From positions 238,003 to 278,021 of the forward strand of contig BJOX01000056.1 in assembly GCA_009731375.1 (NCBI GenBank): DNA of 40,019 bases. Reading direction: 5' to 3'. The DNA is from Paulinella micropora (taxonomy: Eukaryota; Cercozoa; Imbricatea; Euglyphida). Positions 10,199-20,107 of the stretch are shown piece after piece. The number at the start of each line of letters is the position of its first letter. Positions within the stretch are counted from its first letter, which is position 1. A program made the position numbers and the translations under genes. The notes under the pieces are model-generated. The model was not told the origin of the DNA, did no database searches, and was given only the letters and a program-made list of their open reading frames with translations.

Positions 10199-10580
10199 TG
10201 TAGGCGCAGATAGGTAAATATGCGTCCTTTTCTTATACCCCTATACACAGTGATGTATAGAAGAGCTATATCTCTTTAAGATGTAGTTATATCCGTTTTT
10301 ATTTATATACTTTTGAGCCGGTTGAAACGATAATATTACGATTCATGACCGGTACTACTTTTTTTAGCCGTTTAATATTATCGTTAGGGGTGACACATGG
10401 GAAATGCCTCTCTGTTTCCTTTTTGTTGTTTGGCTCTGACAGTCTCCTACATTTTCCGCCATACTGGTTTCCTCTCTCTGTGGAGGAGGAAGATTAGGTT
10501 ATTTTCAGAGTGCTTCGGATTTGGAAGGACGAATACCCCGGCTATCAATAAACAATATCTTTTGATTGTAACCGACAAAA
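10199..10580 (+). repeat. 5' LTR
   Basis: Starts TGTAGGCGCAG and ends ACCGACAAAA; the last As may not belong to it, since the TG...CA boundary would be 10577. It matches 24317-24725 over its length with several indels. It holds a 13-bp perfect inverted repeat, AACGATAATATTA (10326-10338) and TAATATTATCGTT (10373-10385), AT-rich TATA-like boxes near 10300, and an AATAAA (10547-10552) that could serve polyadenylation. Confidence 0.92.
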
Positions 10581-10581
10581 G

Positions 10582-10594
10582 TGGAGTCCCAGCC
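10582..10594 (+). promoter_or_regulatory. Putative tRNA primer-binding site
   Basis: TGGAGTCCCAGCC starts one base after the LTR end. It begins with TGG, the complement of a tRNA CCA end, as expected for minus-strand DNA priming. I cannot say which tRNA matches. Confidence 0.55.
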
Positions 10595-11349
10595 TAGATT
10601 TTTTTTTCGTATCCTCCAAATTCAATTTTGCAAATTGAAAAAGCCACTTTCCCAAACAAAGTAAGAAGGAAGGGTAGTGGTGGAGTGTAGGAAAGGAGTG
10701 AGGGAGGTGTTAGGAGAGTGTGCTGCACGAAAACAACAGTGAAATCTTGCACAGAGGCCCACGCAGCGGCACTGCAAGACACTCGTTGTCTGTACACTTT
10801 TGACACCTACTGTATGGCGTTTAGGGAGTGTAGGGAAGCACAGAAAGTGTATCCAGTGGGATAGAAACACTAGAGTGTTCACTGGATTGATTGTCGACAC
10901 ATTGTCGAGTCAGAGAAGTGCTTTACAGACACAAACAAGGGGAGTGGATAGACCCTCCTGTCTGTCCTGTCAACACTCTTACACTAATCACTACACACAC
11001 TCCTCACAAGGAGTATAACAAACACCTACACACTCTAGCTATCGTCTGTACTGCCATAAACACGTTGCACAAACAAACGTTGCACACACGGAAGCACGTG
11101 GGATAGGGCAGAGGAAAACAGACGAACGACACACAGACATACAGCAATTCATTTGGCATAAAACCTGTTTGTGCAAACTACACATATCCAACACCAATAG
11201 AGGTGGCCATCTCTTAAAGGGGTGGTAGGCCAGTCAGACAAGACATAGGCCAAGGAATTTACGTGTAGAACAGCCACAGTAAGGCGATAACGGAGGTTGT
11301 TTTTGTGACGATTTTTATTTTCGTTAGAAACAAACACAACACACGCCTT

Positions 11350-11700
11350 ACATCACACCCAAGCACTACCAACGTGTTGTGTGATATTGAACAGCCCTAC
11401 AAGGACAGAAACTCGGAAACCGAGCAGCTCCTAAGACACCAACGACAAGTGTGTAAAGAGTCACCAGCACTCAGTACACACACAGGTCTACAAGCTCTCG
11501 TACACACATAAACGAGACACATTCGTCACACCACACTCAAGCACTAACAACGTGTGTGTGGTGTCGATAAGATCACCAACAAAACAAACTCGGACACCGA
11601 GCTACACACAAGGCTTCAGCCGTTGTGGTGTGAAGAGTCGACAGCACTCGGTACACACGAACACATACATACACACGAGATCGCTCACAAACACACCCCC
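11350..11700 (+). repeat. Leader tandem repeat, two ~178-bp copies, each with a triloop hairpin
   Basis: Copies start near 11350 and 11527 with CAAGCACTA-CAACGTGT and run in parallel through AACTCGG-CCGAGC to CAGCACTC-GTACACAC. Each carries a 5-bp stem with a 3-base loop: CTCGG-AAA-CCGAG (11412-11424) and CTCGG-ACA-CCGAG (11589-11601). Confidence 0.7.
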
Positions 11701-11975
11701 CATACTGCAAAAAGGCAAAGCTTCGGTTGCTTTTTGAGTTGGGAAAGAATCTCTCAAAAAAGGACAATAACAGTGACCCATTGGGCAGAGCCCTGAAAGG
11801 CTCATTGACAAAACCTTTTTGAACGATTCTTGATCGTGCACACACGAGGGTGGAAGAAGGTGGCTAACCAATTTGTTTGTGAAGCATAAGTGTGGTGCAC
11901 GTTATCAGGGTGCACACGTACACATCGTCTGGATCGACGACAAGGACAGCAAGGCTTCCCCTTACAAAGGGGGGG

Positions 11976-11981
11976 GTGAGT
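11976..11981 (+). promoter_or_regulatory. Candidate major splice donor
   Basis: GTGAGT following a G run, about 190 bases before the Gag ATG and well after the primer-binding site. This is where retroviruses keep their major donor. It pairs naturally with the acceptor at 20633. Confidence 0.45.
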
Positions 11982-12168
11982 ACATCCTCCACCTTGACTG
12001 TTTGGTTGTGTGTTTGCGGGTTGGTTGTTGGGTTGTTGTGAGTGGTGGTGGATTCGAACATTGAACACACCACGAACGGAACACAGAACAACACAACGAA
12101 CACGACAACACAGATCGACAAGAAACACACGACACTGCTCGTTTTCCACCCCCAAGGGGCAAGACACC

Positions 12169-13344
12169 ATGCATCATACATGGATAGGCTCTACCACGAG
12201 ACCATCCGCCGCAACACGCCTCGACATGTCTGAGGAAGCAGACGAAGTCGAACAAACCGCCTCAGGCGAGACATTTTCCACTCCAGCACGGGGGGGAAGC
12301 AGAGCACAGGAGGAACCTGTCACTGCCCCTCGTTCCCCATGGAGAGGACCCGACAACGGGGTAGTGATCCCGGAGCGTCACGTTCAGACGAAGGTTGTCC
12401 TTGATCGTTATCGTGGTCCAGCCGAGGGATGGCCTGAGACTCCGACAGACGATAAGGAACACGGGATCAATACCTCGGAAAAAGACCAACACCTCCACCC
12501 TAACAACAAGTATGAGGAGATGGAGTGGCAACGATGTATGTTCGATGATGGTGAGACCCAGGGAGCAATAGGTGTGGTGCATCGGAACCACCCTGCCCTC
12601 ACGGTCAATGTCGTCGCGACCATCCAAAACATAATCGACCTATACTCGGCTCTAGCTGTAGTACGGGACTCTTTACTGGACGAAGAGTGGGCCATTAACC
12701 ACCAAAGGTACCAAGCGTTGCTCAGTACCTTATTCGTTGACAAGAAAGAGATCCAGCCCACTTTGACTTTCCCATACACTGCGGCGGCTGACAAAGAGCT
12801 CGCCACGGACACGAAGTGGCCAAATAGTGCGGGGTTGTTAGTGTTTATTTCTGAAATACAGAATTGGAACTCAATCTCAGCTCGTAACCTGGGGGCGGCC
12901 ATTGCCATATGGAACCTCACCCTTACGGAAACCAAAAGCTGGAAACAGCAACTTCTCCCCGGGGACAACTCTCCACAAGCTGCCCAAGCACGGGAAACCC
13001 TAAATGAGCTGTTTGACACGCTTGAACAACATTCATGGACATGGGTGTACCGAATGGTCACGAAGTTCAAATACATCAAGTTCAACTTGACGTTCGACAA
13101 GGTTATCAAACCTGATGGCAAGGCCTTGGAGATGAAGGTCGCCCCTCACCCAGCGGTCAAGCTATATTGGTGCAATTATTGTGCCATGTGCGAGCTCGTT
13201 GCCCAAACTATAAGTGACATCCTTCGCATTCGCTTAGCGACTGAAGTGCATGTCACATATGGTAATGATGGGAGACCTACCGTTGCCCAAGAGGGTACAA
13301 AGTTCGTCTTCTTCCACCGGACTGTTGTTGTTAGGGAACAGTAG
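12169..13344 (+). CDS. RE-A Gag-like protein, N-terminal part
   Basis: Starts at ATG 12169 or at 12226 (which gives MSEEADEVEQ); both are in frame. After an acidic and Pro-rich N-terminus the chain from about 12600 is helical and Trp-rich (VATIQNIIDLYSALAVV, NLGAAIAIWNLTLTETKSW, HSWTWVYRMVTKFKYIK), consistent with a capsid-like domain, although no family motif such as the major homology region is clear. Sensible coding shifts by one base in a GTT repeat near 13325 (to SSGGGGNNQPPTTNEYQ), so the stop at 13344 is probably false or a mutation. Gag would form the particle shell and bind the RNA genome. The identity rests mainly on position before protease. Confidence 0.6.
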   Translation: MHHTWIGSTTRPSAATRLDMSEEADEVEQTASGETFSTPARGGSRAQEEPVTAPRSPWRGPDNGVVIPERHVQTKVVLDRYRGPAEGWPETPTDDKEHGINTSEKDQHLHPNNKYEEMEWQRCMFDDGETQGAIGVVHRNHPALTVNVVATIQNIIDLYSALAVVRDSLLDEEWAINHQRYQALLSTLFVDKKEIQPTLTFPYTAAADKELATDTKWPNSAGLLVFISEIQNWNSISARNLGAAIAIWNLTLTETKSWKQQLLPGDNSPQAAQARETLNELFDTLEQHSWTWVYRMVTKFKYIKFNLTFDKVIKPDGKALEMKVAPHPAVKLYWCNYCAMCELVAQTISDILRIRLATEVHVTYGNDGRPTVAQEGTKFVFFHRTVVVREQ

Positions 13345-13345
13345 T

Positions 13346-15147
13346 GGGGGTGGAGGAAATAACCAGCCCCCCACCACTAATGAATACCAGAAGCCGGTGA
13401 ACAACAAGCTCGTGGAACAGGCCTTGGAGAGGTTAGACAAGGCCACAACCTTCGACTATGGCAAATACAACCTTCGACTATGGCAAATACAACCCTCAGG
13501 TCAATATCGACTTTGGGGATGGGATTTTGCTGCTGTTGGGCTACACATGTATGGACAGCACGGTTGGACAGTTCAGCTTGACCGTCGCTGATACCAAACA
13601 ACAAATACTAGTCAACAGAGCTAGTCGATGGGCCTCACAGGACCTGTTAATACATAAGTGGCCCCAATGGGATGAAGAGGCGGGTAGGTTAATCCGCAGT
13701 GGGCAATTGAAGTCCATCATGCGATCCCATTACCTGCTTGAACAAATTCGTTCGGGGGGCAAACTGGCAATTTATGTGCGACCCGGTCATTGTGGCGGAC
13801 CTCGTGTCATCTATGGCACAGCGGATGTGGGAGGCAAACGTCTCACATACCGAAATCATAGATCTCCCACAGAAATTAATCACTCCCCTCGTTCGCACCG
13901 ACTTGGCAACGTTGTTGGTGGCGGTTCTCAAGGGCATCGCTAGAGCAACCACCACTAGAGGCCGAACGACTGGGGAGTATTACATCCGACAAGTCTTGTC
14001 TAAAGCGCAAGACGCCGATGATAGGACATTCTCGCTTTTGAACTTTGGGATCAATCGGTTAGTCGAGGTGGCTCGGTGGGATGCGAAGTTCGTTACGAAG
14101 ATATTTGGTTCCGCGGCCAATGCGGAAGAACAACGAAGGAGTGCTAATCTCCTGTTACAGGCGATGCAGGAGGTGGGTATATCATTGACGGACCATCAGT
14201 CCAAGGCCAACGAGCCCCAATTTGATATACTCACGTTTGTCACGTCCAATTCCTGGGGAGGTTACTCTAGTACGGGGTCCAGCCCCTATCAGAGATCCTC
14301 ATCCAGTTCCTCGAACCCGTATTGGTCTTCGTCATCGAGCTCGTCAAGCTCATCGAACCCGTACTGGGGTCATGGTGGTGGGCAATCACCGAATCCTTAC
14401 GTCAACACATCATCTCCAGCAGGGGGTAGCCCTAAATTAAATCCATACACACAGACAACCAAGTCGGGATTTCATTCTCCACTACCAGTGGGTGTGACAT
14501 CACCACCTCCTACATATCAGGCACCACAATTCACCATGCCTTTCTACACACCACCACCCGTACCGCCTCCCATATTGCCCCTTCTTCCACCGCTGGCGGC
14601 TCCGACCCAGGGGGCCCCGCCCGCGACTCAGTCAGCGGGGAAGAAGAAGAGGAAAACACGCGTCATCCCGCGCCCAACAAGCCAACCGCTCAGCTCATAC
14701 CCCATCGACCAGGGTCCGAATCGCTGTCCATATGGCATCCAACGGTTGGAGCAGATTGGCAATCCTCCACCGAACAAAACAAATGTCATATGCCATTATT
14801 TTCATCATGCGTTGGCATTCAATGCCCTACCGGATACACGATTTTGGGTATGGCCGTGCCTCATGAGTGAGTCGTGTCAACGATGGCACACTTACCCGGG
14901 CACCCCGCAACACCCAATTGCGATGAAACGGTACATACGCCGATACAAGGCGGGAGAGTCGAAGGTTAAGAAGCCGGAAGACGGCGATTGGGTGCCCTGC
15001 CCAAAGCAGCAGGCACACCTCAAATTGCCCTTCCCAGACGTGGACGAGCATGGGCGGGTCTCGTTAGTACCGAACGGGCAGGTGGCGGGATGGTATGCGG
15101 CCTTTGACGCGGAGGCCGATACGCTCAAGAGCCAGTTCCCGGCGGCG
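13346..15147 (+). CDS. RE-A Gag-like protein, C-terminal part, with PPxY and Cys/His cluster
   Basis: Continues the Gag reading through the 22-bp duplication and a second shift at a G6 run (13754-13759), then stays open to the N gap at 15148. Helical segments (VIVADLVSSMAQRMW, GEYYIRQVLSKA) are followed by a Ser-rich tract with four Asn-Pro-Tyr repeats (14300-14450), a Pro-rich segment containing PPTY (14506-14517), a basic patch (GKKKRKTR) and a Cys/His cluster (CPYG ... CHYFHH ... PCLMSESCQRWH, 14724-14895). The last spacing C-x5-C-x3-H recalls CCCH zinc fingers rather than the CCHC knuckle usual in Gag. PPxY is a known late-domain motif that recruits Nedd4-type ligases for budding. These roles are inferred from motif and order. 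Confidence 0.55.
13445..13488 (+). repeat. 22-bp direct duplication that shifts the Gag frame
   Basis: ACAACCTTCGACTATGGCAAAT is present twice in a row (13445-13466, 13467-13488) and a third partial copy begins at 13489. Because 22 is not a multiple of 3, the duplication breaks the frame; removing one copy joins RLDKATTFDYGKY directly to NPQVNIDFGDG. Confidence 0.85.
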
Positions 15148-15157
15148 NNNNNNNNNN

Positions 15158-16361
15158 GGCGACGGAGAGGTACGCGGCGAACATGCCTGGACAGGAGTAC
15201 CTCCTGGCCCAGATGGGTACACGCACCGCACGCAAACGCAAACGCAAGCGCTCGCAACGCGTCACGTGTGCTGTGCAGGCCCAAGCCAGCCAGCAGGACA
15301 GAAGTCCAAGAAACGAAATTACGGCAAGTGATGGACAACCTCTCGCACAGGCACAACCCAGGGCTAGCAAGCGCGTACGCTTCTCAGACCCGTTGGTAGC
15401 CATCGCAGACGGTGACACACACGTCGTTAAGACCGGACTGGAGGTTACGACCCCACCGGCAACTAAGGTAGTGGAAATCGCGGACACGCCACCGTCGGAT
15501 CGGGGGTCAGCGGCCACCGCTGCACCGTCGACGAGTGAGACAGTCACGATCGCATCCACACCACCTGTAGACACGAAACGGGTAGATACGACTCTGCCGA
15601 TAGATAGGGTAGATAGGTTCGCGAGTTCACCAACGCCAGGTCAGGTGGCCACAGTCAGTATCCCACCACCGACGGCTAGGGTTGTTGATTCCCCACCTAC
15701 ACCACTCATAGACAGCTCTAAGGGGGTCTCAGACTCCTCCATAGACAGCTCTGCTACGGCAGGGGTGAATCCAGGGATAACAGAGGGGTACAACAGTAGT
15801 CGTGGCCGTACACTTACACCTGAAGTGACGACCATCCGCAATCATATACAGGCGGACCCTCATATATCCCCACCCAAAGACAATGTCACAGAGGTGACTA
15901 ACGCGGATGACGGTGAAATGGACAGGCTAAGTAGCCGTGGCCGCACAGCGGGCACCTGCGTAAGCGATGCAGGCTCCATCCCGATCGACCCGTTACAGAA
16001 AACCGCCCCTTTTGTGAACAAGGTGAATAACATTAAAGCCAGGGCAACACACACTATAGCACCTCAAAGGTCTTTGCTCGGTCGAAATGTTCGACTAGCC
16101 CCGGGAACGGTGGCCGGTTCGGATATTAATCACTCCAATATACCACACATCGATCACGCTTTTCCCCCATGCACAGGGGGCACGTTTACTGCATCACCAT
16201 TTCTAGCACAGGATGCCGTAGTACTCCCGGGACCAAGGGATGGCCCAAGCGTAGCTCCGGCGGTGGTATGCCAGATGGGGCTGAAACCACTGGTGGACCC
16301 GGATAATTATATAAGCTTGGCGACGCCCAGCGCCGGAGAGCGAAAAGGTATGCCGAGCTAG
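15158..16361 (+). CDS. RE-A linker region, Pro/Ser/Thr-rich, unknown function
   Basis: Open from the 10-N gap (first ATG 15183) to a TAG at 16361. It begins with a basic segment (RTARKRKRKRSQR), then long low-complexity sequence rich in Ser, Thr, Pro and Asp with loose repeats (SSRGRTLTPEV and SSRGRTAGT). No domain recognised. It lies between the Gag-like region and protease, so it is probably part of the same polyprotein. The protease frame overlaps its end by about 50 bases in another phase, implying a programmed frameshift or a sequencing indel. Confidence 0.5.
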
Positions 16362-17197
16362 AACTACAACATGCCCTCATGTCACAGGCCGAACCACAGG
16401 ACCTCCCGGATGCGGAGGCAAGCGATATGAGCTACACCCGATTGTATTGGCGGGAGCTCAACACCCACTTGGACACCGGTAATGACAGCATGGCACAGAT
16501 CACATTTGCGGGACGTAGATTCATGGATAAGTTCGGGAAATTATTTGATTTCACGCGAGAGGGAAAACTCGGGTTTATTCGTGGGGCAAACGACGGACGC
16601 AGTGCGATCGTAGGTCGCATTCCGTTAACGATCGAATTCCCAACGGGTATGACATATACCGTGCACGTCTTAGTGGTGCCGGATTTCCCGGGTACGATAG
16701 TGCTGGGTAAGCCTGATCTCAAGATGATGGAGGCACAGCTTCTCTTGGGTCAGGACGTAATCAGGTACGGAAGGGGACGACACGTGTCGGAGTACCCTAT
16801 CCTTAGCCCTGGCCCAGAACGTCCGACAGATCATCCGTATAGGGGTAGGGCACAGGTGACGTTGATCCCTCCCGCACCACCCATACCGCATGATATAAGG
16901 ACAGAGCAACGTGTTACACCCGCAGGCACAGCTTGGGTATACACGAACGTATATGTCCCGGAGCTGACCGGCCCATGGGCGGGCTTCGAGGATTTGGCGG
17001 CAGAACGCGAGGCCCAAATCTTGCTGTTGCGGAAGCAAGAAGAATCGTGGCATGGGTTTGACCGAACCTACCTCTATGGAGGCGGGCAGAAGCAACCACA
17101 CGAATTCATACGGGTCAAGTCCAGCCTAGTCTTCCACGCATCGAAACGCCTCACAGAGGACGACGATGTCATGGAAAAACTGAAGCAATGGTATTAA
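16328..17197 (+). CDS. RE-A aspartic protease (retropepsin-like)
   Basis: The frame opens at about 16320 and the first ATG is at 16379. The active-site motif LDTGND is at 16469-16486 (DTG at 16472-16480), followed about 65 residues later by the hydrophobic-hydrophobic-Gly strand IVLGKPD. This spacing fits retropepsins, which work as dimers and cut the Gag-Pol polyprotein. The residue after DTG is Asn instead of the usual Ala or Ser, which is unusual. A C-terminal extension of about 150 residues has no recognised domain. Its stop at 17197 is followed at once by the RT frame in another phase. Confidence 0.7.
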   Translation, partial: QRRRAKRYAELELQHALMSQAEPQDLPDAEASDMSYTRLYWRELNTHLDTGNDSMAQITFAGRRFMDKFGKLFDFTREGKLGFIRGANDGRSAIVGRIPLTIEFPTGMTYTVHVLVVPDFPGTIVLGKPDLKMMEAQLLLGQDVIRYGRGRHVSEYPILSPGPERPTDHPYRGRAQVTLIPPAPPIPHDIRTEQRVTPAGTAWVYTNVYVPELTGPWAGFEDLAAEREAQILLLRKQEESWHGFDRTYLYGGGQKQPHEFIRVKSSLVFHASKRLTEDDDVMEKLKQWY

Positions 17198-17198
17198 G

Positions 17199-18671
17199 GG
17201 ATCGGAGCCCATCCAGCCCGAGAGCCTATCGAAAGTACCGAAGCTTCTAGCGGATAGACTGGATCGGGGTGAGGACATCACAATCATCTTCCCGATACAC
17301 CCCACCGTGATGTGGTGGAGAGATGTATTGGATAGGGTAGTTGATGATCCGATACCGATACCTAGCAGACAGGCTAAACCGCTCATGGCATTTAGGCTTG
17401 GATCACGGCAGGATGGTCTGGCGTACAGAACCAAACTCCTGACCCGGAAAGTCGATGACATGAGAGAGCTGGCCTTTCAGATATTTCCGGGTTTCTATCA
17501 TAAGTCGGCGGCGAAACAATACGCTGATATGATAGTGGAACTGCAGGAATTCGCCACATGGGACAACCAGTCCACCACGCGATACCCAGGCAGGGACGCG
17601 AAGGATGAGGTTGAGGATCCGGACTCCATTCTAGAGTACCCGGACGATCCAAGGGATCAGAAGCCGGTCGAAGAGATCATCGAGGAGGTCATAGCACGAC
17701 AGTCAGGGTCGCCAGACTTCGTTCGGGATCTCAAGGACCAATTTCTGAAGAACAAAACCCTCTTTGGACCTCTTGTAGCCGGTGGGGTAAAACACACTGC
17801 TGCTAAGATAGAGCGCCAGGTGGGACAAACGATGCCTCGTCTTCGCGGATCACGCCTCAGTTACAAAGAGGAACAGATCTGTGAAGAAATGATCCAATAC
17901 ATGTTAGCTAAACGGCTTATAGAATCATCATGGTCAGAATACCGATCACCAGTTCGGTTAGCACCAAAGCCGGATGGCAAGCAGCGATTTTGTATCAATT
18001 ACACGATGCTCAATGAGATCATCAAGAGCGTTGAGGCACCAATCCCCCGCATGCGGGACGGTCTTAACCGACTCCGACAAGCTAAGTTCTTTACAAAGCT
18101 GGACCTGAAAAATGGATTCTGGAACATCCCTTTGGATGTGGATAGTCGGGCGCTAACGGCCTTTGCCGTTGGAGGAAGGCTATACCAGTGGACGGTTCTC
18201 CCAATGGGATTGAAGACCGCTCCAGCAATCTTCCAGGATTGCATGAATCAGGCTCTGTCCGATCCGAAGTACGGCGATCCGAAGTTCGCTGAGACTTACG
18301 GGCATACTAACCAGTATAGCTTTTGTTATATCGATGATATCGTTATTTATTCGAACACGGAGGCAGAGCATCTGGCTCACGTATCGGATATACTGAGACG
18401 CTTGGAAGCTTTCGGCCTCAGGCTGAACCTAGAGAAGTGTTCGTTCGCTCAGGACCACATCGACTATCTAGGGTACAGGGTCAAGAATGGGGTCATAGTG
18501 TTGAAGCCGGAGAAGCGGGACGCTATACGTTCCCTTCCACGCCCAAACACACGCACAGCGTTGCACTCTTTTCTCTGTATGGCACAGGTGTACTCGGAAT
18601 TCATTCCGAACTTTCAGGATTTCGTTAAACCATTACGGTACTTCTGCCTGCAATGGCGACCCGGATGGTGA
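17199..18671 (+). CDS. RE-A reverse transcriptase
   Basis: The frame is open from 17199, upstream of the first ATG at 17307. It shows the Ty3/Gypsy RT blocks in order: SPVRLAPKPDGKQRFCINY, KLDLKNGFWNIPL (first catalytic Asp), LPMGLKTAPAIFQ, and CYIDDIVIY with the YIDD active site at 18327-18338, then LEKCSFAQDHIDYLGY. The polymerase copies genomic RNA into DNA. The motif order is intact, with no internal stop. The connection to protease needs a one-base shift near 17190, and the connection to RNase H another near 18660 (QWRP to DGEWPPKAAEVY). Confidence 0.95.
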   Translation, partial: GSEPIQPESLSKVPKLLADRLDRGEDITIIFPIHPTVMWWRDVLDRVVDDPIPIPSRQAKPLMAFRLGSRQDGLAYRTKLLTRKVDDMRELAFQIFPGFYHKSAAKQYADMIVELQEFATWDNQSTTRYPGRDAKDEVEDPDSILEYPDDPRDQKPVEEIIEEVIARQSGSPDFVRDLKDQFLKNKTLFGPLVAGGVKHTAAKIERQVGQTMPRLRGSRLSYKEEQICEEMIQYMLAKRLIESSWSEYRSPVRLAPKPDGKQRFCINYTMLNEIIKSVEAPIPRMRDGLNRLRQAKFFTKLDLKNGFWNIPLDVDSRALTAFAVGGRLYQWTVLPMGLKTAPAIFQDCMNQALSDPKYGDPKFAETYGHTNQYSFCYIDDIVIYSNTEAEHLAHVSDILRRLEAFGLRLNLEKCSFAQDHIDYLGYRVKNGVIVLKPEKRDAIRSLPRPNTRTALHSFLCMAQVYSEFIPNFQDFVKPLRYFCLQWRPGW

Positions 18672-19713
18672 ATGGCCGCCAAAGGCAGCGGAAGTATACT
18701 CGAAGTTGAAGGAAGCGTTGACACGAGACCCCCTTACAGAGGGCGGATCGGTCTTGATTCTTCCTGACTTTGAAAAGCTTTTTGTTGTGGCGACCGACGC
18801 GTCGAAATACGCGGTCGGGGCTGTCTTACAACAATACCACGAAGAGCATAAACAGCTAAGACCGATCATGTTCGTCAGCAAGAAGCTGACGCCCGAACAG
18901 GTCAACTATTGCACAAGGCAACGTGAAGCGTTGGCGATAGTTTGGGCGTTCAGTCCGCTGAGGGAGTACCTTTGGGATGCCCCGAACATATTGGTTCAGA
19001 CAGATCACGCTAACCTGCGATGGCTCATGGATCGGGAGCATACGGGACGACTGGCCCGATGGCAATCGGAGTTGGCTCTGTATGATTTCACCATTGAGTA
19101 CATCAAAGGCAAGGAGAACACGGTCCCAGATAGCTTGTCGCGGATGCCTCGGGTAAAGGGCTCCGTGGGCGACGGCTTAGATCGTTTTGCCTTGAACACT
19201 CCTACGGCCGGCCTAGTCGGATGGACAGCCAATGATGACTGGGTGGCCACGGAGCATACTGCAGATTTCAAAGACACGCTGCCGGCGGGTATGGCATATC
19301 TGACCTCCACCTCTCAGAGTTGGACACCGGGATATCGACCCGATGCTCAGGCCGAGTTGTTGGACCAGCTGCAATGCATACGGCGAGTATGTTGCGCGCA
19401 ACACGAGGCTGAGGACTGGCAAAACCTGGTGGAGGATATCGACACTCAGTCGGATATCCTCAGCGAGGGGGGCATAAGGCCGGGTCAGACCCACGAACGT
19501 GAACACTCCTTTAACGCGTTCTTCGCGGATAAGTCGCAGTCGTTCTGGGTACCTCAGAATGTCCACCCTTCACGGTCAGCGATTATTGCGGCCGCCGAGC
19601 AAACACCGATCACGGGGACCGATAAGCCTAGTCACCAGCGCCCTTCAGTTGGACGATCTGGATATGACGATGGCAAGCCCCGAGGTGTTTGGTCAGTTGG
19701 CGAGAAGCTCTAA
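18665..19713 (+). CDS. RE-A RNase H domain and tether
   Basis: The real reading joins RT at about 18660; the first ATG is 18706. The four acidic residues of retroelement RNase H are present: VATDAS, REALAIVWA, QTDHANLRWL and VPDSLSR. The enzyme removes the RNA strand during reverse transcription. After residue ~160 comes a poorly conserved tether leading toward integrase. The frame that ends at 19713 is overtaken by the integrase frame near 19600-19640, another one-base shift. Confidence 0.9.
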
Positions 19714-20107
19714 AGAATGGGCCCCCTTCATTGCGCACGCCATTGATCCGCTAAAACACCCTGAGACTAGAGAGATTAGAGCACAGAAAAAGACTATGAC
19801 GTGGCACGATGACCTCCTGTGGTATAAAGGAAAAGGCGGCAAGTGGGAAAAGACGCCGTCGAAGTGGACCCTCTGGGTTCCACTTTCGTTACGAAAGGCG
19901 ATCTTGGTGGCCACACACCGTTCTGCTCTTAACTCACACACGGGCAGGGATAAGATGTCATGGTTCATATCACGAAGATTCTGGTGGCACGGTATGCAGC
20001 AATCCATCGCCGACACAGTCGCCGCATGCGAACACTGCAAGCAAACCAAAACACCGCACAACAGCGCTCAGAAGGGCCCCGAAGGACCCAGTGTCTTGAC
20101 GGGCTAG
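19600..20107 (+). CDS. RE-A integrase, zinc-binding domain only (core missing)
   Basis: Reads LQLDDLDMTMASPEVFGQLA, then HDDLLWYKGKGGKW and WVPLSLRKAILVATH..SH..GRDKM..FWWHGM, ending CEHCKQTKTPHN: the His-His-Cys-Cys zinc domain of Ty3/Gypsy integrases (CxxC near 20026-20037). A TAG at 20105-20107 ends it about 15 residues after the CxxC. The DDE catalytic core that should follow at once is absent in all frames up to ORF3. This copy cannot supply integrase activity; the core was either deleted in place or never present in this variant. Confidence 0.85.

Larger units (their letters stand above)
10581..12168 (+). other. RE-A untranslated leader, 1.6 kb
   Basis: No long coding frame. It holds the primer-binding site, a GTAAGA donor-like site at 10661, a two-copy tandem repeat (11350-11700) with matching small hairpins, and a strong donor (GTGAGT) at 11976. 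Its length and content fit a retroviral-type leader carrying packaging and splicing signals; the packaging role is inference. Confidence 0.6.

Noticed and set aside
10331-10339. TAATATTAC, identical to the nick site of geminivirus-type origins
   Set aside because: It lies in a stem arm of the LTR inverted repeat, not in a loop, no Rep gene is present, and AT-rich 9-mers occur by chance.
16361-17200. Programmed frameshifts at the protease borders as a proven mechanism
   Set aside because: Similar one-base shifts occur at many places in this element, including homopolymers, so decay or sequencing error explains them as well; no clear slippery site was seen.
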